Shown here: positions 35,838-45,247 of the stretch, in pieces
Layout of the letters: every line of letters starts with the position of its first letter
Numbering within the stretch: position 1 is the stretch's first letter
Source: Fundidesulfovibrio magnetotacticus
GTDB lineage: Bacteria > Desulfobacterota > Desulfovibrionia > Desulfovibrionales > Desulfovibrionaceae
Reading direction: 5' to 3'
Length of the DNA stretch: 64,000 nucleotides
NCBI RefSeq assembly: GCF_013019105.1
Contig: NZ_BLTE01000002.1
Span: 246,496 to 310,495 of the forward strand
Notes under the pieces: generated by a model
What the model was told of the DNA's origin: nothing
The model's database searches: none
The model's input: the letters and a program-made list of their open reading frames with translations, nothing else
Position numbers and translations under genes: made by a program

Positions 35838-38162
35838 ATGACGGTTCGCCCTTCCCTTGCACTCCCCCGGCTTCTCCTGGCCGCGCTCCTTATCTTCTGC
35901 GCCGGGCAGGCCCTGGCGGCCAAACTCCCGGGCCAGTCCGGCCAGGGCAAGGCCGCTGCCCTGCCGGACGCCTCGGCGCTTTCGCCCGGCGGCGTGGATG
36001 CCTTCGTGGCAGGGCTTAGCGACGAGCAGGCCCGGAAGGTGCTCCGCGAACGCCTGGCCGCCGAAGCGGCCGCCCGCGTCCGGGACCAGGACGAAGAGCG
36101 CGGGCAGGCCGTGCGAGGCCCCTTTGAGCGCGCCGAGAAGGCCCTGCGCGGCCTGGGCGGGCAGGGCGGGGCGCTCGCGGCCCAGGCCGCCCGGGAGTGG
36201 ACGGACCGCGCGGCCCTGCTCGATGCCGCGGGCGGCGCGAGCGTTCTGCGCTCCGCCCTGGCCCTGGCCGGCCTTGTGCTGCTGGGTGGGCTGGCGGCCT
36301 TCCTGGCCGCGCGGGCCGGGTCGAGACGCCTGGAAGGGCCGCTCCTAGGACGTCTGGAGACCATGGCGCTTGGCAGGCTCTGGGCCATGGCGGCCCGTGC
36401 CGCGCTCCACGCGGCCTCCGTGCTGGTCTTCGCGGCCGTGTCCCTGGGGCTTCTGGTGTCCGTCACCCAGCCCCGGGGGCTTGAGTACGTGACGACCTTC
36501 ACCGCCATGGCGACCTGCACCGTGCTTCTCCTGTGGCGCGCGGCGTCGCTCACGCTCCTCGCGCCTGACAGCGCACTGCTGCGCCCCATCCCCTTGGACG
36601 ACGCCCAGGCCCGCACCATCCACGCCTGGTTCATGGCCGTGGCCACGTCCTGCTTCTCCCTGGCCCTGGGGAGCTTCGTGCTGCGAAACGGCCTGAACGC
36701 CCAGGCCCTGGCCTCCCTGGTCTACGCCTCGGCGGGCGCGGTCACGGGGCTCGTGCTCTCGGCCATGGTCCTGTGCAACCGGCGCGAGGTGTCCCTGGCC
36801 CTGGCCTCGGGCAGGGCGGAACCAGACGAGGGCCCCCTGCGCGAGCTGGCCGCGCGCTGGTGGCACGTGCCCGCCTCGGCCTACGCCCTGCTGATGGGCC
36901 TGGCCTGGAGCCTGGCGGCCCTGGCCGACGACGCCACCATCGTGAGCCTGCTGGCCAGCCTCTTCCTGATCCCCGCCTGCATCGGCGCGGACCTCTGGGT
37001 GCGCCGCCTGCTGGCCGTGGCCTCGGGGGAGGACCGCGAGGTGATCCGCCTGGACGCCCCCGCGACCGCCGGAGAGGCCTCCCACGGCAAGGACCTCGCG
37101 GGCGGGGGACGCGCCTTCCGGGACTACGTGCCGCTCATCCGCAGGTGCGTGCGCGTGGCCCTGGTGGTTTTCCCGGTGTTCGCCATGCTGCGGCTGTGGG
37201 GCGTGGACGTGCCCCTGGGCTGGCTGCTGGCGCGCAACGTGCTCTCGGTGCTCCTGGTGCTGGTGGGGGGGCTGGTATTCTGGGAGATCGTGCGCATCCG
37301 CATCGACCGCCGCCTGAGCGAAGAGGCCGTGCTGCCCGGCGAGGAGATGGAGGAGGGCGGCGGCGCGGGTGGCTCGCGCAGCGCCACGCTGCTCTTGTTG
37401 CTGCGCAAGTTCCTCTTGTGCGTCATCGTGGTGCTGGGAGCGCTGGTGGCGCTCTCCTCGCTGGGGGTGGACATCGGGCCGCTCATCGCGGGCGCTGGGG
37501 TGGTGGGCCTGGCCATCGGCTTCGGCGCGCAGACCCTGGTGAAGGACATCATCTCCGGGGTGTTCTTCCTGGTGGACGACGCCTTCCGCGTGGGCGACTA
37601 CGTGGAGGCGGGCACGGCCAAGGGCACCGTGGAGCAGATCTCGCTTCGCTCCATGAAGCTGCGCCACCCGCGCGGCATGGTGTTCACCATCCCGTACGGG
37701 GGGCTCAAGATCCTCCAGAACTACAGCCGGGACTACATCATCTCCAAGCTGGACTTCCGCGTGCGCTACGACGCCGACATCGAGAAGATCCGCAAGGTGA
37801 TCAAGCGCATCAACAAGGCGCTCATGGCCGACGAGGACATCCGCAAGGGCATGCTTTCGGACATCAAGTCCATGGGCGTGCGCAAGATGGAGGACTCGGC
37901 CATGATCCTGCGCATCAAGTTCAAGACCGTGCCGGGCCACCAGTTCCTGGTGGAGAAGGAACTCTACCGCAGGGTGCAGGAAGGCTTCCGGGAGAACGGC
38001 ATCGAGTTCGCCCACCGCAACGTGACGGTGTACCTGCCGCCCGAGGCGCGCGCGGGCGAGCCCCTGGCTGTCGCCGCAGGGGCGGCGGCTGCGGCCGAAC
38101 TGGCCCGCGAGGAGGACGAAAAGCGGCTCCAGGCCGCCAAGGCCAAGCCCAAAGGGGAATGA
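35838..38162 (+). CDS. MscS-type mechanosensitive channel with large N-terminal extension
   Basis: The 774-residue protein starts with a signal peptide (LLLAALLIFCAGQALA), a charged periplasmic region (about 30-130), and eight or more membrane helices. The C-terminal MscS module has pore helix VVGLAIGFGAQTLVKDIISG followed by VDDAFRVGDYVEAG and the cytoplasmic beta and cage domain. The size places it with MscK/YbdG-like channels rather than minimal MscS. It protects against hypo-osmotic shock or gates ions. The C-terminal tail is Ala-rich coiled coil. ATG 35838 has GGAGG upstream. Confidence 0.9.
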   Translation: MTVRPSLALPRLLLAALLIFCAGQALAAKLPGQSGQGKAAALPDASALSPGGVDAFVAGLSDEQARKVLRERLAAEAAARVRDQDEERGQAVRGPFERAEKALRGLGGQGGALAAQAAREWTDRAALLDAAGGASVLRSALALAGLVLLGGLAAFLAARAGSRRLEGPLLGRLETMALGRLWAMAARAALHAASVLVFAAVSLGLLVSVTQPRGLEYVTTFTAMATCTVLLLWRAASLTLLAPDSALLRPIPLDDAQARTIHAWFMAVATSCFSLALGSFVLRNGLNAQALASLVYASAGAVTGLVLSAMVLCNRREVSLALASGRAEPDEGPLRELAARWWHVPASAYALLMGLAWSLAALADDATIVSLLASLFLIPACIGADLWVRRLLAVASGEDREVIRLDAPATAGEASHGKDLAGGGRAFRDYVPLIRRCVRVALVVFPVFAMLRLWGVDVPLGWLLARNVLSVLLVLVGGLVFWEIVRIRIDRRLSEEAVLPGEEMEEGGGAGGSRSATLLLLLRKFLLCVIVVLGALVALSSLGVDIGPLIAGAGVVGLAIGFGAQTLVKDIISGVFFLVDDAFRVGDYVEAGTAKGTVEQISLRSMKLRHPRGMVFTIPYGGLKILQNYSRDYIISKLDFRVRYDADIEKIRKVIKRINKALMADEDIRKGMLSDIKSMGVRKMEDSAMILRIKFKTVPGHQFLVEKELYRRVQEGFRENGIEFAHRNVTVYLPPEARAGEPLAVAAGAAAAAELAREEDEKRLQAAKAKPKGE

Positions 38163-38277
38163 CCCTCCCGCCGGACGCGGACTCGGGCTCCTAGCGGCGC
38201 GGGCGCAGGCCCCCGGCAGCCCGGACGCAGGCCCTCTCGCCGGAGGCGGGCGCGGGCCCTTCCGGCGAAGGCACGCG

Positions 38278-38306
38278 AAACCCGGCCCGCCGAACGACGG
38301 GCCGGG
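38278..38306 (-). terminator. Terminator of gpsA
   Basis: On the minus strand CCCGGCCCG and CGGGCCGGG pair perfectly (9 bp, 8-nt loop) and are followed by TTT, 16 nt after the gpsA stop. Confidence 0.7.
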
Positions 38307-38321
38307 CGTGGGTCAGATCGG

Positions 38322-39314
38322 TTATTCGTCGCGCAGGGAGCGGGCCATGAGGTCGCGCACGGCCTGCCCGGGGTCCTTGTCCTCGAAGAGCACGGCGTGC
38401 ACCTGCGCGGTGATGGGCAGGTCCACCTTGAGGCGCGCCGCCAGGGTATGCACGGCCTGGGTGGTCTTCACGCCCTCGGCCACGGTGCGCATCTCCGTGA
38501 GGATGTCCATGAGCTTCTGGCCCTTGGCCAGCCTGCGCCCCACCTGGCGGTTGCGCGAGAGGTCGCCGGTGCAGGTGAGCACCAGGTCGCCCAGGCCCGA
38601 GAGGCCGGTGAAGGTCTTGGGGTCGGCCCCGAGCTTCGCGCCCAGGCGGGCCATCTCGGCCAAGCCGCGCGTGATGAGCGCCGCGCGTCCGTTGGCCCCG
38701 AAGCCCAGCTCGTCGGAGACGCCCGCCGCGATGGCGATGATGTTCTTCACCGCGCCGCCCAGCTCCACGCCGCGCACGTCCTTGTTGGTGTAGACCCGGA
38801 AGGAGTCGGTGGCGAACGCCTGCTGGATCTCGCGGGCCAGGTCCTTGTCCTTGCAGCCCAGGCTGATGGCCGTGGGCATGCGCCGGATGGTCTCGTAGGC
38901 GAAGCTGGGGCCGGAGAGCACGGCGAAGCGGTGCTTGCGTCCGCCCATCACGTCCTCGCAGACCTCGGACATGGTCTTGCCGGTGTCGAGCTCCATGCCC
39001 TTGCTGGCGCAGACGATGGCCGGGTTCTTGGGCAGGAAGTCGCGCATATCGCCCAGCTTGCCGCGCGTGAACTGGCTGGGCACGGCCATGACGAAGAGGT
39101 CCTTGCCCGCGCAGGCCTGTTCCAGGTCCAGCGAGACCTGGAGGTTGGGCGAGAGCTTCACCCCCGGCATGTACCATCCGTTCTCGCCCGTGGACTTGAT
39201 CTGGGCCAGAAGTTCCATCTCGCGCACCCAGAGGGTGACGTTCTCTCCCTTGCCTGCCAGCAGGTCGGCCAGGGTGGTTCCCCAGCTGCCGCCGCCTATC
39301 ACCGCTACGTTCAT
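38322..39314 (-). CDS. gpsA: NAD(P)-dependent glycerol-3-phosphate dehydrogenase
   Basis: GpsA reduces dihydroxyacetone phosphate to sn-glycerol 3-phosphate for phospholipid synthesis. The 330-residue protein has the Rossmann motif GGGSWGTTLADLLA (7-20), the substrate-region SGPSFAYE and the catalytic lysine region GAVKNIIAIAAGVSDELGFG, then the GDLVLTCTGDLSRNR segment. All are intact and the length is standard. ATG 39314 is chosen; the upstream open frame carries no conserved sequence. It is a monocistronic gene divergent from the ahbB-like gene. Confidence 0.97.
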   Translation of the reverse strand: MNVAVIGGGSWGTTLADLLAGKGENVTLWVREMELLAQIKSTGENGWYMPGVKLSPNLQVSLDLEQACAGKDLFVMAVPSQFTRGKLGDMRDFLPKNPAIVCASKGMELDTGKTMSEVCEDVMGGRKHRFAVLSGPSFAYETIRRMPTAISLGCKDKDLAREIQQAFATDSFRVYTNKDVRGVELGGAVKNIIAIAAGVSDELGFGANGRAALITRGLAEMARLGAKLGADPKTFTGLSGLGDLVLTCTGDLSRNRQVGRRLAKGQKLMDILTEMRTVAEGVKTTQAVHTLAARLKVDLPITAQVHAVLFEDKDPGQAVRDLMARSLRDE

Positions 39315-39424
39315 GGCTGTCTCCTCGATGGCGCGGGCCAACGCCCCCGCGTCTGGGCAATTGCATCTACCATACGAACCCGGTAGAGAGAAAGGGCATC
39401 CCACGCCCCGTCCCAGGAGGTTTC

Positions 39425-39904
39425 ATGTCCCAGGCCAAAGAGTTCAGCGAGGTGGAACGGCGCATTCTGTCCATCGTGCAGGGCGACCTGCCCGATGGCC
39501 CCGAGCCCTTCGCCGAGGTGGCGCGCATGGCCGGCGCATCCCTGGAGCAGGTGCTGGACCTGATCCGGGGCATGAAGGAGCGCGGCGAGATTCGCCGCTT
39601 CGGGGCCACCCTGCGCCACCAGAAGGCGGGCTACGGCTCCAACGCCATGGTGGCCTGGTTCGTGGACCCGGAAGACATGGAGCGCATGGGGGCCTTCTTC
39701 GCGGCCCGCCCCGAAATCTCCCACTGCTACCACCGCGTGAACTGCATGGACTGGCCCTACAACCTCTACACCATGGTGCACGCCAAGAGCCGTCAGGCCT
39801 GCGACGAAACCGTGGCCGAACTGGCCAGGCTCTCGGGCCTTGACGAATACGACGTGCTGGAAAGCCGCAGGGAGTTCAAGAAGACGAGCATGCGCTACTT
39901 CTAG
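39425..39904 (+). CDS. ahbB: Siroheme decarboxylase subunit (AhbB-like, Lrp/AsnC fold)
   Basis: The 159-residue protein has the AsnC/Lrp architecture (N-terminal winged helix, C-terminal RAM-like domain) but matches the AhbA/AhbB family that decarboxylates siroheme to 12,18-didecarboxysiroheme in the alternative heme pathway of sulfate reducers. Typical sequence is GEIRRFGATLRHQKAGYGSN and ISHCYHRVNCMDWPYNLYTM. I favour AhbB over AhbA from the RHQKAGYG segment. No ahbA, ahbC or ahbD is adjacent. GGAGG precedes the ATG. Confidence 0.82.
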   Translation: MSQAKEFSEVERRILSIVQGDLPDGPEPFAEVARMAGASLEQVLDLIRGMKERGEIRRFGATLRHQKAGYGSNAMVAWFVDPEDMERMGAFFAARPEISHCYHRVNCMDWPYNLYTMVHAKSRQACDETVAELARLSGLDEYDVLESRREFKKTSMRYF

Positions 39905-39930
39905 CGCCACACGCCCTCCGAACAAAACAA

Positions 39931-39953
39931 AGCCCCCTTCCGGGGGCTTTTTC
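39931..39953 (+). terminator. Intrinsic terminator of the ahbB-like gene
   Basis: AGCCCCC-TTCC-GGGGGCT is a perfect 7-bp stem followed by TTTTCCTTTT. The upstream AAAACAAA would give a weaker T-run for minus-strand RNA, so it may serve both convergent genes. Confidence 0.9.
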
Positions 39954-39977
39954 CTTTTCCGGGCGTTGCGCCGCGCC

Positions 39978-40169
39978 TCAGGCCACGCGGTTGGACACCA
40001 GGCCCTTGAACACTTCCAGGATGAGCAGGTTGATCTTGGTGGGCGCGTTGATGAAGGCGTCCACCTCGGCGACGCGTTGCGCCGCCTTGTCAATGGCGTA
40101 TTCCCGGATGAGCTGGTTGACCAGCAGGGAATCGGGAATCTGGGCTGGGCTGGTCGGTGATGCGGACAT
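39978..40169 (-). CDS. Small hypothetical protein, 63 aa
   Basis: This short, mostly helical protein (VNQLIREYAIDKAAQRVAEV, then NLLILEVFKGLVSN) has no recognised family. An ATG with a GAGG-like site upstream and balanced composition make it a plausible gene. It ends just after the shared terminator region and lies upstream of nothing on its strand. It could be a conserved small protein of this genus. Confidence 0.5.
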   Translation of the reverse strand: MSASPTSPAQIPDSLLVNQLIREYAIDKAAQRVAEVDAFINAPTKINLLILEVFKGLVSNRVA

Positions 40170-40227
40170 GCGCGCCTCGCTGACGTTGTCGGCGCTCCGG
40201 GGCGGAGCGTCCTGGTAGGATCATCGG

Positions 40228-40259
40228 CCGCCGGGGGGCCATTCTTTAGCCCCCGGCGG
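40228..40259. other. Perfect 10-bp GC hairpin in the 40170-40438 spacer
   Basis: CCGCCGGGGG and CCCCCGGCGG pair perfectly around a 12-nt loop (GCCATTCTTTAG). There is no T-tract. It lies between the small gene and cheW and may be a member of the extragenic hairpin family or a weak transcription barrier. Confidence 0.5.
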
Positions 40260-40438
40260 GAACTTCGCGCTCACGGGCCGCGATCCGCCGGACCCGGCGG
40301 CCGTAAGGCCCCCGCCGCGCGGCGCGCCCGGGAGCAACCACGCCACGCCTGGAGGGCCGGGACCTCCCGGCGCGAGGCGCACGTGCCCGTGCGTCGCCCG
40401 CGCCTGGGCGCGTGCCGGACGGTTCGCCGCCGTGCGGC

Positions 40439-40933
40439 TCAGGCCGCGTCCTGGGAGTCTCCCCCGGCAGCGGCACCGATGTGCGTCAGCTCCGCCTCGG
40501 TGAACACCTTGTCGATGTCCAGGATGATGATGAACTCCTCCTGGTGCTTGCCGATGCCCTGGATGAAATCGGCCTTGATGGACGTGCCCATGCGGGGCGC
40601 GGGCTCGATGTCCTTGGGCTCGATGTCCATCACTTCCTTCACCGAGTCGGCCAGCGCGCCGAGGACCGTCTCCTCGCCGCCCAGGGAGACCTCCACGATG
40701 ATGATGCAGGTGTTCACGGTGCGCGTGGTCTCGGCCATGCCGAACTTCAGGCGCACGTCCACCACGGGCACGGCGCGCCCGCGCAGGTTGATCACGCCCC
40801 GGATGTACTCCGGGGTGCGGGGCACCTTGGTGATGGTGGTGTACTCCAGGACCTCGCGCACGCTGGCGATGTCCAGGGCGAAGACTTCCTCGCCCAGGGT
40901 GAACGTCAGGTACTGGTTGGTGCTTTCGCTCAC
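40439..40933 (-). CDS. cheW: Chemotaxis coupling protein CheW
   Basis: CheW links chemoreceptors to the kinase CheA. The 164-residue protein is a single CheW (SH3-like) domain beginning QYLTFTLGEEVFALDIASVR, with the conserved VPRTPEYIRGVINLRGRAVPVVD and the terminal EFIIILDIDKVF. The start is GTG 40933 (MSESTNQ) with GGGAG upstream. It is 15 nt downstream of the chemoreceptor gene, so receptor and coupler are made together. No cheA is in the window. Confidence 0.95.
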   Translation of the reverse strand: MSESTNQYLTFTLGEEVFALDIASVREVLEYTTITKVPRTPEYIRGVINLRGRAVPVVDVRLKFGMAETTRTVNTCIIIVEVSLGGEETVLGALADSVKEVMDIEPKDIEPAPRMGTSIKADFIQGIGKHQEEFIIILDIDKVFTEAELTHIGAAAGGDSQDAA

Positions 40934-40948
40934 GGTCCGCTCCCCTGG

Positions 40949-42988
40949 CTAGAATTTCTCGAAGTCGTCGTCGTGGTCGCCCGCGCCCAGATCGAGGGTG
41001 ACGCCCTTGCCGGGCTTGCGGACGGCGGGCTTGGACGCGGCCTTGCGCGGCGCTGGGACGGCATGTCCGCTGGGCAGGGCGCGGGGGGCCTGGCGGCGCA
41101 GGGAGGAACCGCCCCGGAGCTTGAAGAAGCTCACGGTGGAGAGCAGCTGTTCGGCCTGGCTGGAGAGCTCCTCCGAGGTGGAGGCCATCTCCTCGGAGGC
41201 CGAGGCGTTCTGCTGGATCACCTGGTCGAGCTGCTGCACGGCCTTGTTGATCTGGTCGGCCCCGGCGTTCTGCTCGCGCGAGGCGGCCGCGATCTCCTGC
41301 ACCAGCTCGGCGGTCTTCTTGATGTCGGGCACGATGGCCGAGAGCATGCTGCCGGCCTTTTCGGCCACGGCCACGGACTCGCTGGAAAGCGCGGAGATCT
41401 CCGAGGCGGCATGGCCGGAGCGTTCGGCCAGCTTGCGCACCTCGGCGGCCACCACCGCAAAGCCCTTGCCGTGCTCCCCGGCGCGGGCGGCCTCGATGGC
41501 GGCGTTGAGGGCCAGCAGGTTGGTCTGGCGGGCGATCTCCTCGATGATGGAGATCTTCTCGGCGATGGACTTCATGGCCCCCACGGTCTGGGAAACGGCC
41601 TGGCCGCCCTCTTCGGCGTCCTTGGCGGCCTTGAGGGCCATGGCCTCGGTCTGCACGGCGTTGTCGGCGTTCTGCTGGATGTTGGAAGCCATCTGCTCCA
41701 TGGAGGAGGAGACCTCCTCCACGCTGGCGGCCTGCTCCGAAGCGCCCTGGGAGAGCGACTCGGAGGTGGCCGAGAGCTCCTGCGAGCCCGAGGCCACGTT
41801 GTTGGCCCCTTCCACCACCTCGGCCATCACGTCGTTGAGCCTGCGGGTCATCTCGCGCAGGGCGTCGGCCAGCTGGCCGATCTCGTCCTTCTGGTTCACG
41901 TCGAGGTCCAGGGTCATGTCGCCCTCGGACATCTTCTGGGCGAAGGCCACGCCCTTGATCACCGGGCCGGTGATGCCCCTGGTGATGAGCAAGGCCGTGA
42001 TCACGCCCAGGATGAGGGCCGCCACCAGGCCCACGGCCATGACGGTGGTGGCGCTGGCGAGGCTCTGGGAGGCCTCCCTGGTGGATTCCTCGATGGCCTT
42101 CACGCCGTAGAGGGAGGTGGTCTCGGCGGCCTTGGTGACGATACCGGCGGCCTCGTTGCGCTTCTTGCCCAGGTCGTCCATGACCTGCCACAGCTTCAGG
42201 TAGTTCTGGATGCCCTCCTTGTAGGCATCCGCGGCGCGGCGCATCTCCGCCAGCTGGCGCAGGTTCACTTCCTGCCGGGTGATGGCGCGGATGGCCTGCT
42301 CCTTGGAGGCGATGGCGTCGAAAAGCTTCATGGAATTCTGGATGGACTTCACGTCGCGAAAGAACATGCCGCGCAGGGTGGTCATGCGCAGGTCGAAGAT
42401 GACCTCGATGATGTCCCCGGCCATGTCGATTTTGTCGGCGCGGTCCTTGACTTTGGCGGAGTCCGCGTTCGGTTGGGAGAGCAGCTCGGCCAAGACTTTT
42501 TGCTGGCTTTCACGGTAGTCCGAGGCGTTTTTGAGGAAGGTCGCAGCGGCCTGGGTCATGGTCGCCAGGGTGGCGTCCATGCCCTTGTCGGTATCGCGGG
42601 ACTGCTGCCCGAGCTTCTTGTAGTCGGCCAGCGCGGCAGTGGCGCCTTCCGCATTTTCCTTGAGCCTCGCGAGCCCGGGATACTTCTGAGCCAAATCCTT
42701 GGCCTGGACCAGGGATTTCTCCGTATCCGCGATGGCCTTCACCGCCTCATCCCAATAGGAGTCAATGCCCGAAAGCGCGTAGCTGCGCATGGCAAGCATG
42801 GTCTGCAGGGCGTTGCGCTCCACGTTGTTGGCCACGGCCACTTCGGGCGCGATCTCCTGGGCCAGCCGGTCCGCCTGCTTGCCCACGCTCATCATGTTGA
42901 CCATGGCCATGCCGCCCAGCAGGGCCGCGATGAGGATGAGTACGCCGAACCCCAGGCCGATCTTCATTCCGAGCTTCAAGTTGCGCAT
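40949..42988 (-). CDS. Methyl-accepting chemotaxis protein with large helical periplasmic domain
   Basis: The 679-residue receptor has a first helix ([19 protein letters not shown]), a periplasmic region of about 280 residues that is all-helical (resembling the HBM bimodular sensor by length and character), a second helix ([20 protein letters not shown]), a HAMP domain and the signalling hairpin with the highly conserved tip [20 protein letters not shown]. The C-terminal tail is basic and ends with DDDFEKF. It is co-transcribed with cheW. The ligand is unknown; small organic acids are the usual HBM ligands. Confidence 0.93.
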   Translation of the reverse strand: MRNLKLGMKIGLGFGVLILIAALLGGMAMVNMMSVGKQADRLAQEIAPEVAVANNVERNALQTMLAMRSYALSGIDSYWDEAVKAIADTEKSLVQAKDLAQKYPGLARLKENAEGATAALADYKKLGQQSRDTDKGMDATLATMTQAAATFLKNASDYRESQQKVLAELLSQPNADSAKVKDRADKIDMAGDIIEVIFDLRMTTLRGMFFRDVKSIQNSMKLFDAIASKEQAIRAITRQEVNLRQLAEMRRAADAYKEGIQNYLKLWQVMDDLGKKRNEAAGIVTKAAETTSLYGVKAIEESTREASQSLASATTVMAVGLVAALILGVITALLITRGITGPVIKGVAFAQKMSEGDMTLDLDVNQKDEIGQLADALREMTRRLNDVMAEVVEGANNVASGSQELSATSESLSQGASEQAASVEEVSSSMEQMASNIQQNADNAVQTEAMALKAAKDAEEGGQAVSQTVGAMKSIAEKISIIEEIARQTNLLALNAAIEAARAGEHGKGFAVVAAEVRKLAERSGHAASEISALSSESVAVAEKAGSMLSAIVPDIKKTAELVQEIAAASREQNAGADQINKAVQQLDQVIQQNASASEEMASTSEELSSQAEQLLSTVSFFKLRGGSSLRRQAPRALPSGHAVPAPRKAASKPAVRKPGKGVTLDLGAGDHDDDFEKF

Positions 42989-43356
42989 GCTGGCTCCCTC
43001 TGGGAAGAGTTCTTACGAATGATTCTTAATTATTGTCATTGATTGCGGACCTTACTGATATCCAAAAGCCCCGTACAGGTCCAGCGAAAGCGCAAAAGCG
43101 TCGCTTCGTCACGAAAATATGTCTGCTGGGGTACAATCCGGACTTCCCGGTGGACAACCTGCTGAAAACAATCGCCGCACGAGCGGCCGACGACGGGCTC
43201 AAACAGCGAAAGGGAAATACAGGCCCCTGCAACCCGCAGGGAAACCATTGGTCGTGGGATGTTGTCATGGCCTTTCGCCAGGGCTGACCGCAGGATGCAG
43301 CACCGCGCCGGGAGAGCGCGCGCCACGGCGACCGTGCGCCCGCCCCGGGAGCCCCC
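42989..43356. other. Intergenic region upstream of the chemoreceptor
   Basis: The 368-nt spacer has an AT-rich segment at 43009-43045 (GAATGATTCTTAATTATTGT), which is the likely promoter area of the minus-strand chemoreceptor gene. The rest is open in several frames but without coding character, and no RNA or terminator was seen. Confidence 0.4.
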
Positions 43357-44421
43357 TCAGGCCCCGGCCAGGGAGCGCCAGAGGCCCTCCCACCAGGGGC
43401 CGAAGCGTTCGCCCCCGAGGAGGCAGGGGCCAAGCACCACGTCGGGGTCGAAGGTCCACAGCTCGCGGCCGGGCACCTCGCCCATGCGCAGGGCGGCTTC
43501 GGGGGTGGCCAGCACGTGGGGGCAGCGCATGCGCGCGGCCTCGGCGGCCACCTGGGCAAGATCCTGTTTCGTGAAGCGGTGGGAGGCGGGAAAGGTGACG
43601 CTCATGCGCGGGGGCAGGCCCAGGAAGGCCTGCGCCGCCTTGGCGGCCACCTCCTGGTTGGACTGCGCGGCCACCAGCACGTAGGGTTCGCCGCCCAGGT
43701 TCTCGGCGTGGAGCCCGTCGGAGCGGCGCAGACGCCAGATGCCCGGATGCACGGTGAACACCGGACGTCCCAGGTGTCCGAGCCGACGCTCGGCCAGGGG
43801 CCTGCGCAGGGCGAATTCGTCGGGCCAGGCGTGCAGGATGAAGCAGGAGGCCCTGCCCAGGGCGTGCGCGCCCTCGGCCCAGTCTCCGGCGGGAAACACG
43901 CGGTTCCAGCCCTTGTCCAGGTCGCGCGGGCCGAGAAGCACGATGTCGGCGTCGCGGCGCAGCTCCGGGCGCGAGAACATGCCGTGGAGCAGGAAGAGGT
44001 CCGGCTTTACGGCGTTCCAGGCGGACTTGCCCGCGCGGGCGGGCTTGTCGTCCACCAGGATCACGGCCTCCGGGCGGTAGCGGGCCAGCAGGGCGGCCTC
44101 GGCCCCACACTCGGCCGGGGGCGTGTCGGGCTTCACGGAAAGCGGCATGTGCTGGGGCGAGCCCTCGCCCGGCCCGGCCAGGAGCACGGGCGTGAGCCCC
44201 CGGGCGGCGGCCCATCCCAGGAGCCAGGCGCTCACGAGCACCTTGCCCCTGGCCTCGGGGTCGATGCCGCAGACGCCCACGGCGGGGGCCGGGGGCTTCC
44301 AGGAGGGGAGCGGCCCCTTCTCGTGCAGGGCGCGTCGCAGGCGCGCGGCCAGGGACGCCGCCGCCCCGGCGGGGGTGAAGAGAGGGCGCAGGCGCTGCTG
44401 CCAGGCGTGGAGTTCTTGCAT
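43357..44421 (-). CDS. LpxK-like protein with degenerate nucleotide-binding loop
   Basis: The 354-residue protein has the overall layout of tetraacyldisaccharide 4'-kinase (LpxK): SRPELRRDADIVLLGPRD, FPAGDWAEGAHALGRA, PVFTVHPGIWRL and VTFPASHRFTKQDLAQVAAE correspond to the LpxK blocks around DDGLQH, LPAGPLRE, FAxx and FPDHHxFT. The P-loop expected near residue 50 (GNxxVGGTGKTP) is replaced by GVCGIDPEARGKVLVSA. Kinase activity is therefore doubtful and a derived, non-catalytic or altered function is inferred. The start ATG has no clear ribosome binding site. Confidence 0.65.
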   Translation of the reverse strand: MQELHAWQQRLRPLFTPAGAAASLAARLRRALHEKGPLPSWKPPAPAVGVCGIDPEARGKVLVSAWLLGWAAARGLTPVLLAGPGEGSPQHMPLSVKPDTPPAECGAEAALLARYRPEAVILVDDKPARAGKSAWNAVKPDLFLLHGMFSRPELRRDADIVLLGPRDLDKGWNRVFPAGDWAEGAHALGRASCFILHAWPDEFALRRPLAERRLGHLGRPVFTVHPGIWRLRRSDGLHAENLGGEPYVLVAAQSNQEVAAKAAQAFLGLPPRMSVTFPASHRFTKQDLAQVAAEAARMRCPHVLATPEAALRMGEVPGRELWTFDPDVVLGPCLLGGERFGPWWEGLWRSLAGA

Positions 44422-44467
44422 GGGGAAAGGGGCCGGGGAGGCTCTCGCCGCCCCGGCCGGGACGGTT

Positions 44468-45172
44468 CTAGTCGCGGTTGCCGCCGAAGAGGCGCAGCAT
44501 GATCAGGAACAGGTTGATGAAGTCCAGGTAGAGGGTCAGCGCGCCCAGGATGGAGCCCCGGCGCAGGGCGGCCTGGTCGCCCATGGGGGCGGCCTCGCCC
44601 ATGTCCTTGAGGCGCTGGGTGTCGTAGGCGGTGAGGCCGGTGAAGATGAGCACGCCCACGCAGTCGATGATGAAGCTCATCATGGAGCTCTTCAGGAAGA
44701 TGTTCACCACCATGGCCAGCAGCATGCCGATGAGGCCCATGAAGAGGAAGCTGCCCAGGGAGGTGAGGTCGCGCTTGGTGACCATGCCGTAGAGGCTCAT
44801 GGCCAGGAACATGCCCGCGCTCACGGCGAAGGCCGAGGCGATGGTGGTGGCCGTGTAGGCGATGAAGACGCCCGAGAGCGTGAGCCCGTTGAGCCCGCTG
44901 TAGGCCAGGAACATGCCCGTGGCCGTGCCCGGGGCCAGGGTGGCGATGCGCGCCGAGAGGAACATCACCAGGCCCAGCTCGGCCAGCACCAGGACGATCA
45001 GGGCCACGGGATTGAACACCAGCTGGAGCATGGCGGGGCTCGACGCCACGGCCACCGCCACCACGGCGGTAAGCCCCAGGCCAGCGGCCATCCAACCGTA
45101 GACGCCGCGCATGAAGGCGCTGAGCGCCTGGGCGCGGGACATGGTCTGCTGGGCGTTGTAGGCGTTGTACAT
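44468..45172 (-). CDS. Bax inhibitor-1 (YccA/YbhL) family membrane protein
   Basis: The 234-residue protein has seven hydrophobic helices in the BI-1 pattern: MRGVYGWMAAGLGLTAVVAV near the start, YSGLNGLTLSGVFIAYT in the middle, and the late signature VLIFTGLTAYDTQRLKDM plus ALTLYLDFINLFLIMLRLFG. Family members are implicated in calcium leak or in regulating FtsH-type proteolysis. ATG 45172 follows AAGGAG by 7 nt. It seems to be a single gene. Confidence 0.92.
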   Translation of the reverse strand: MYNAYNAQQTMSRAQALSAFMRGVYGWMAAGLGLTAVVAVAVASSPAMLQLVFNPVALIVLVLAELGLVMFLSARIATLAPGTATGMFLAYSGLNGLTLSGVFIAYTATTIASAFAVSAGMFLAMSLYGMVTKRDLTSLGSFLFMGLIGMLLAMVVNIFLKSSMMSFIIDCVGVLIFTGLTAYDTQRLKDMGEAAPMGDQAALRRGSILGALTLYLDFINLFLIMLRLFGGNRD

Positions 45173-45247
45173 CGTCGTTCTCCTTCTAAATTGATCCAAT
45201 GGATAGGAGCATATATAGCACAAGGTCCGCCGCTGGCAAGTGCCGGG

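Noticed and set aside
43009..43045. Fur box upstream of the chemoreceptor
   Set aside because: AATGA and TCATT ends are symmetric but the interior agrees poorly with the Fur consensus, unlike the site at 30672.
43033..43287. Open frame of 84 codons upstream of the chemoreceptor
   Set aside because: It starts with a non-ATG codon, lacks a ribosome binding site and shows no domain-like pattern. It overlaps the AT-rich promoter area of the minus-strand gene.
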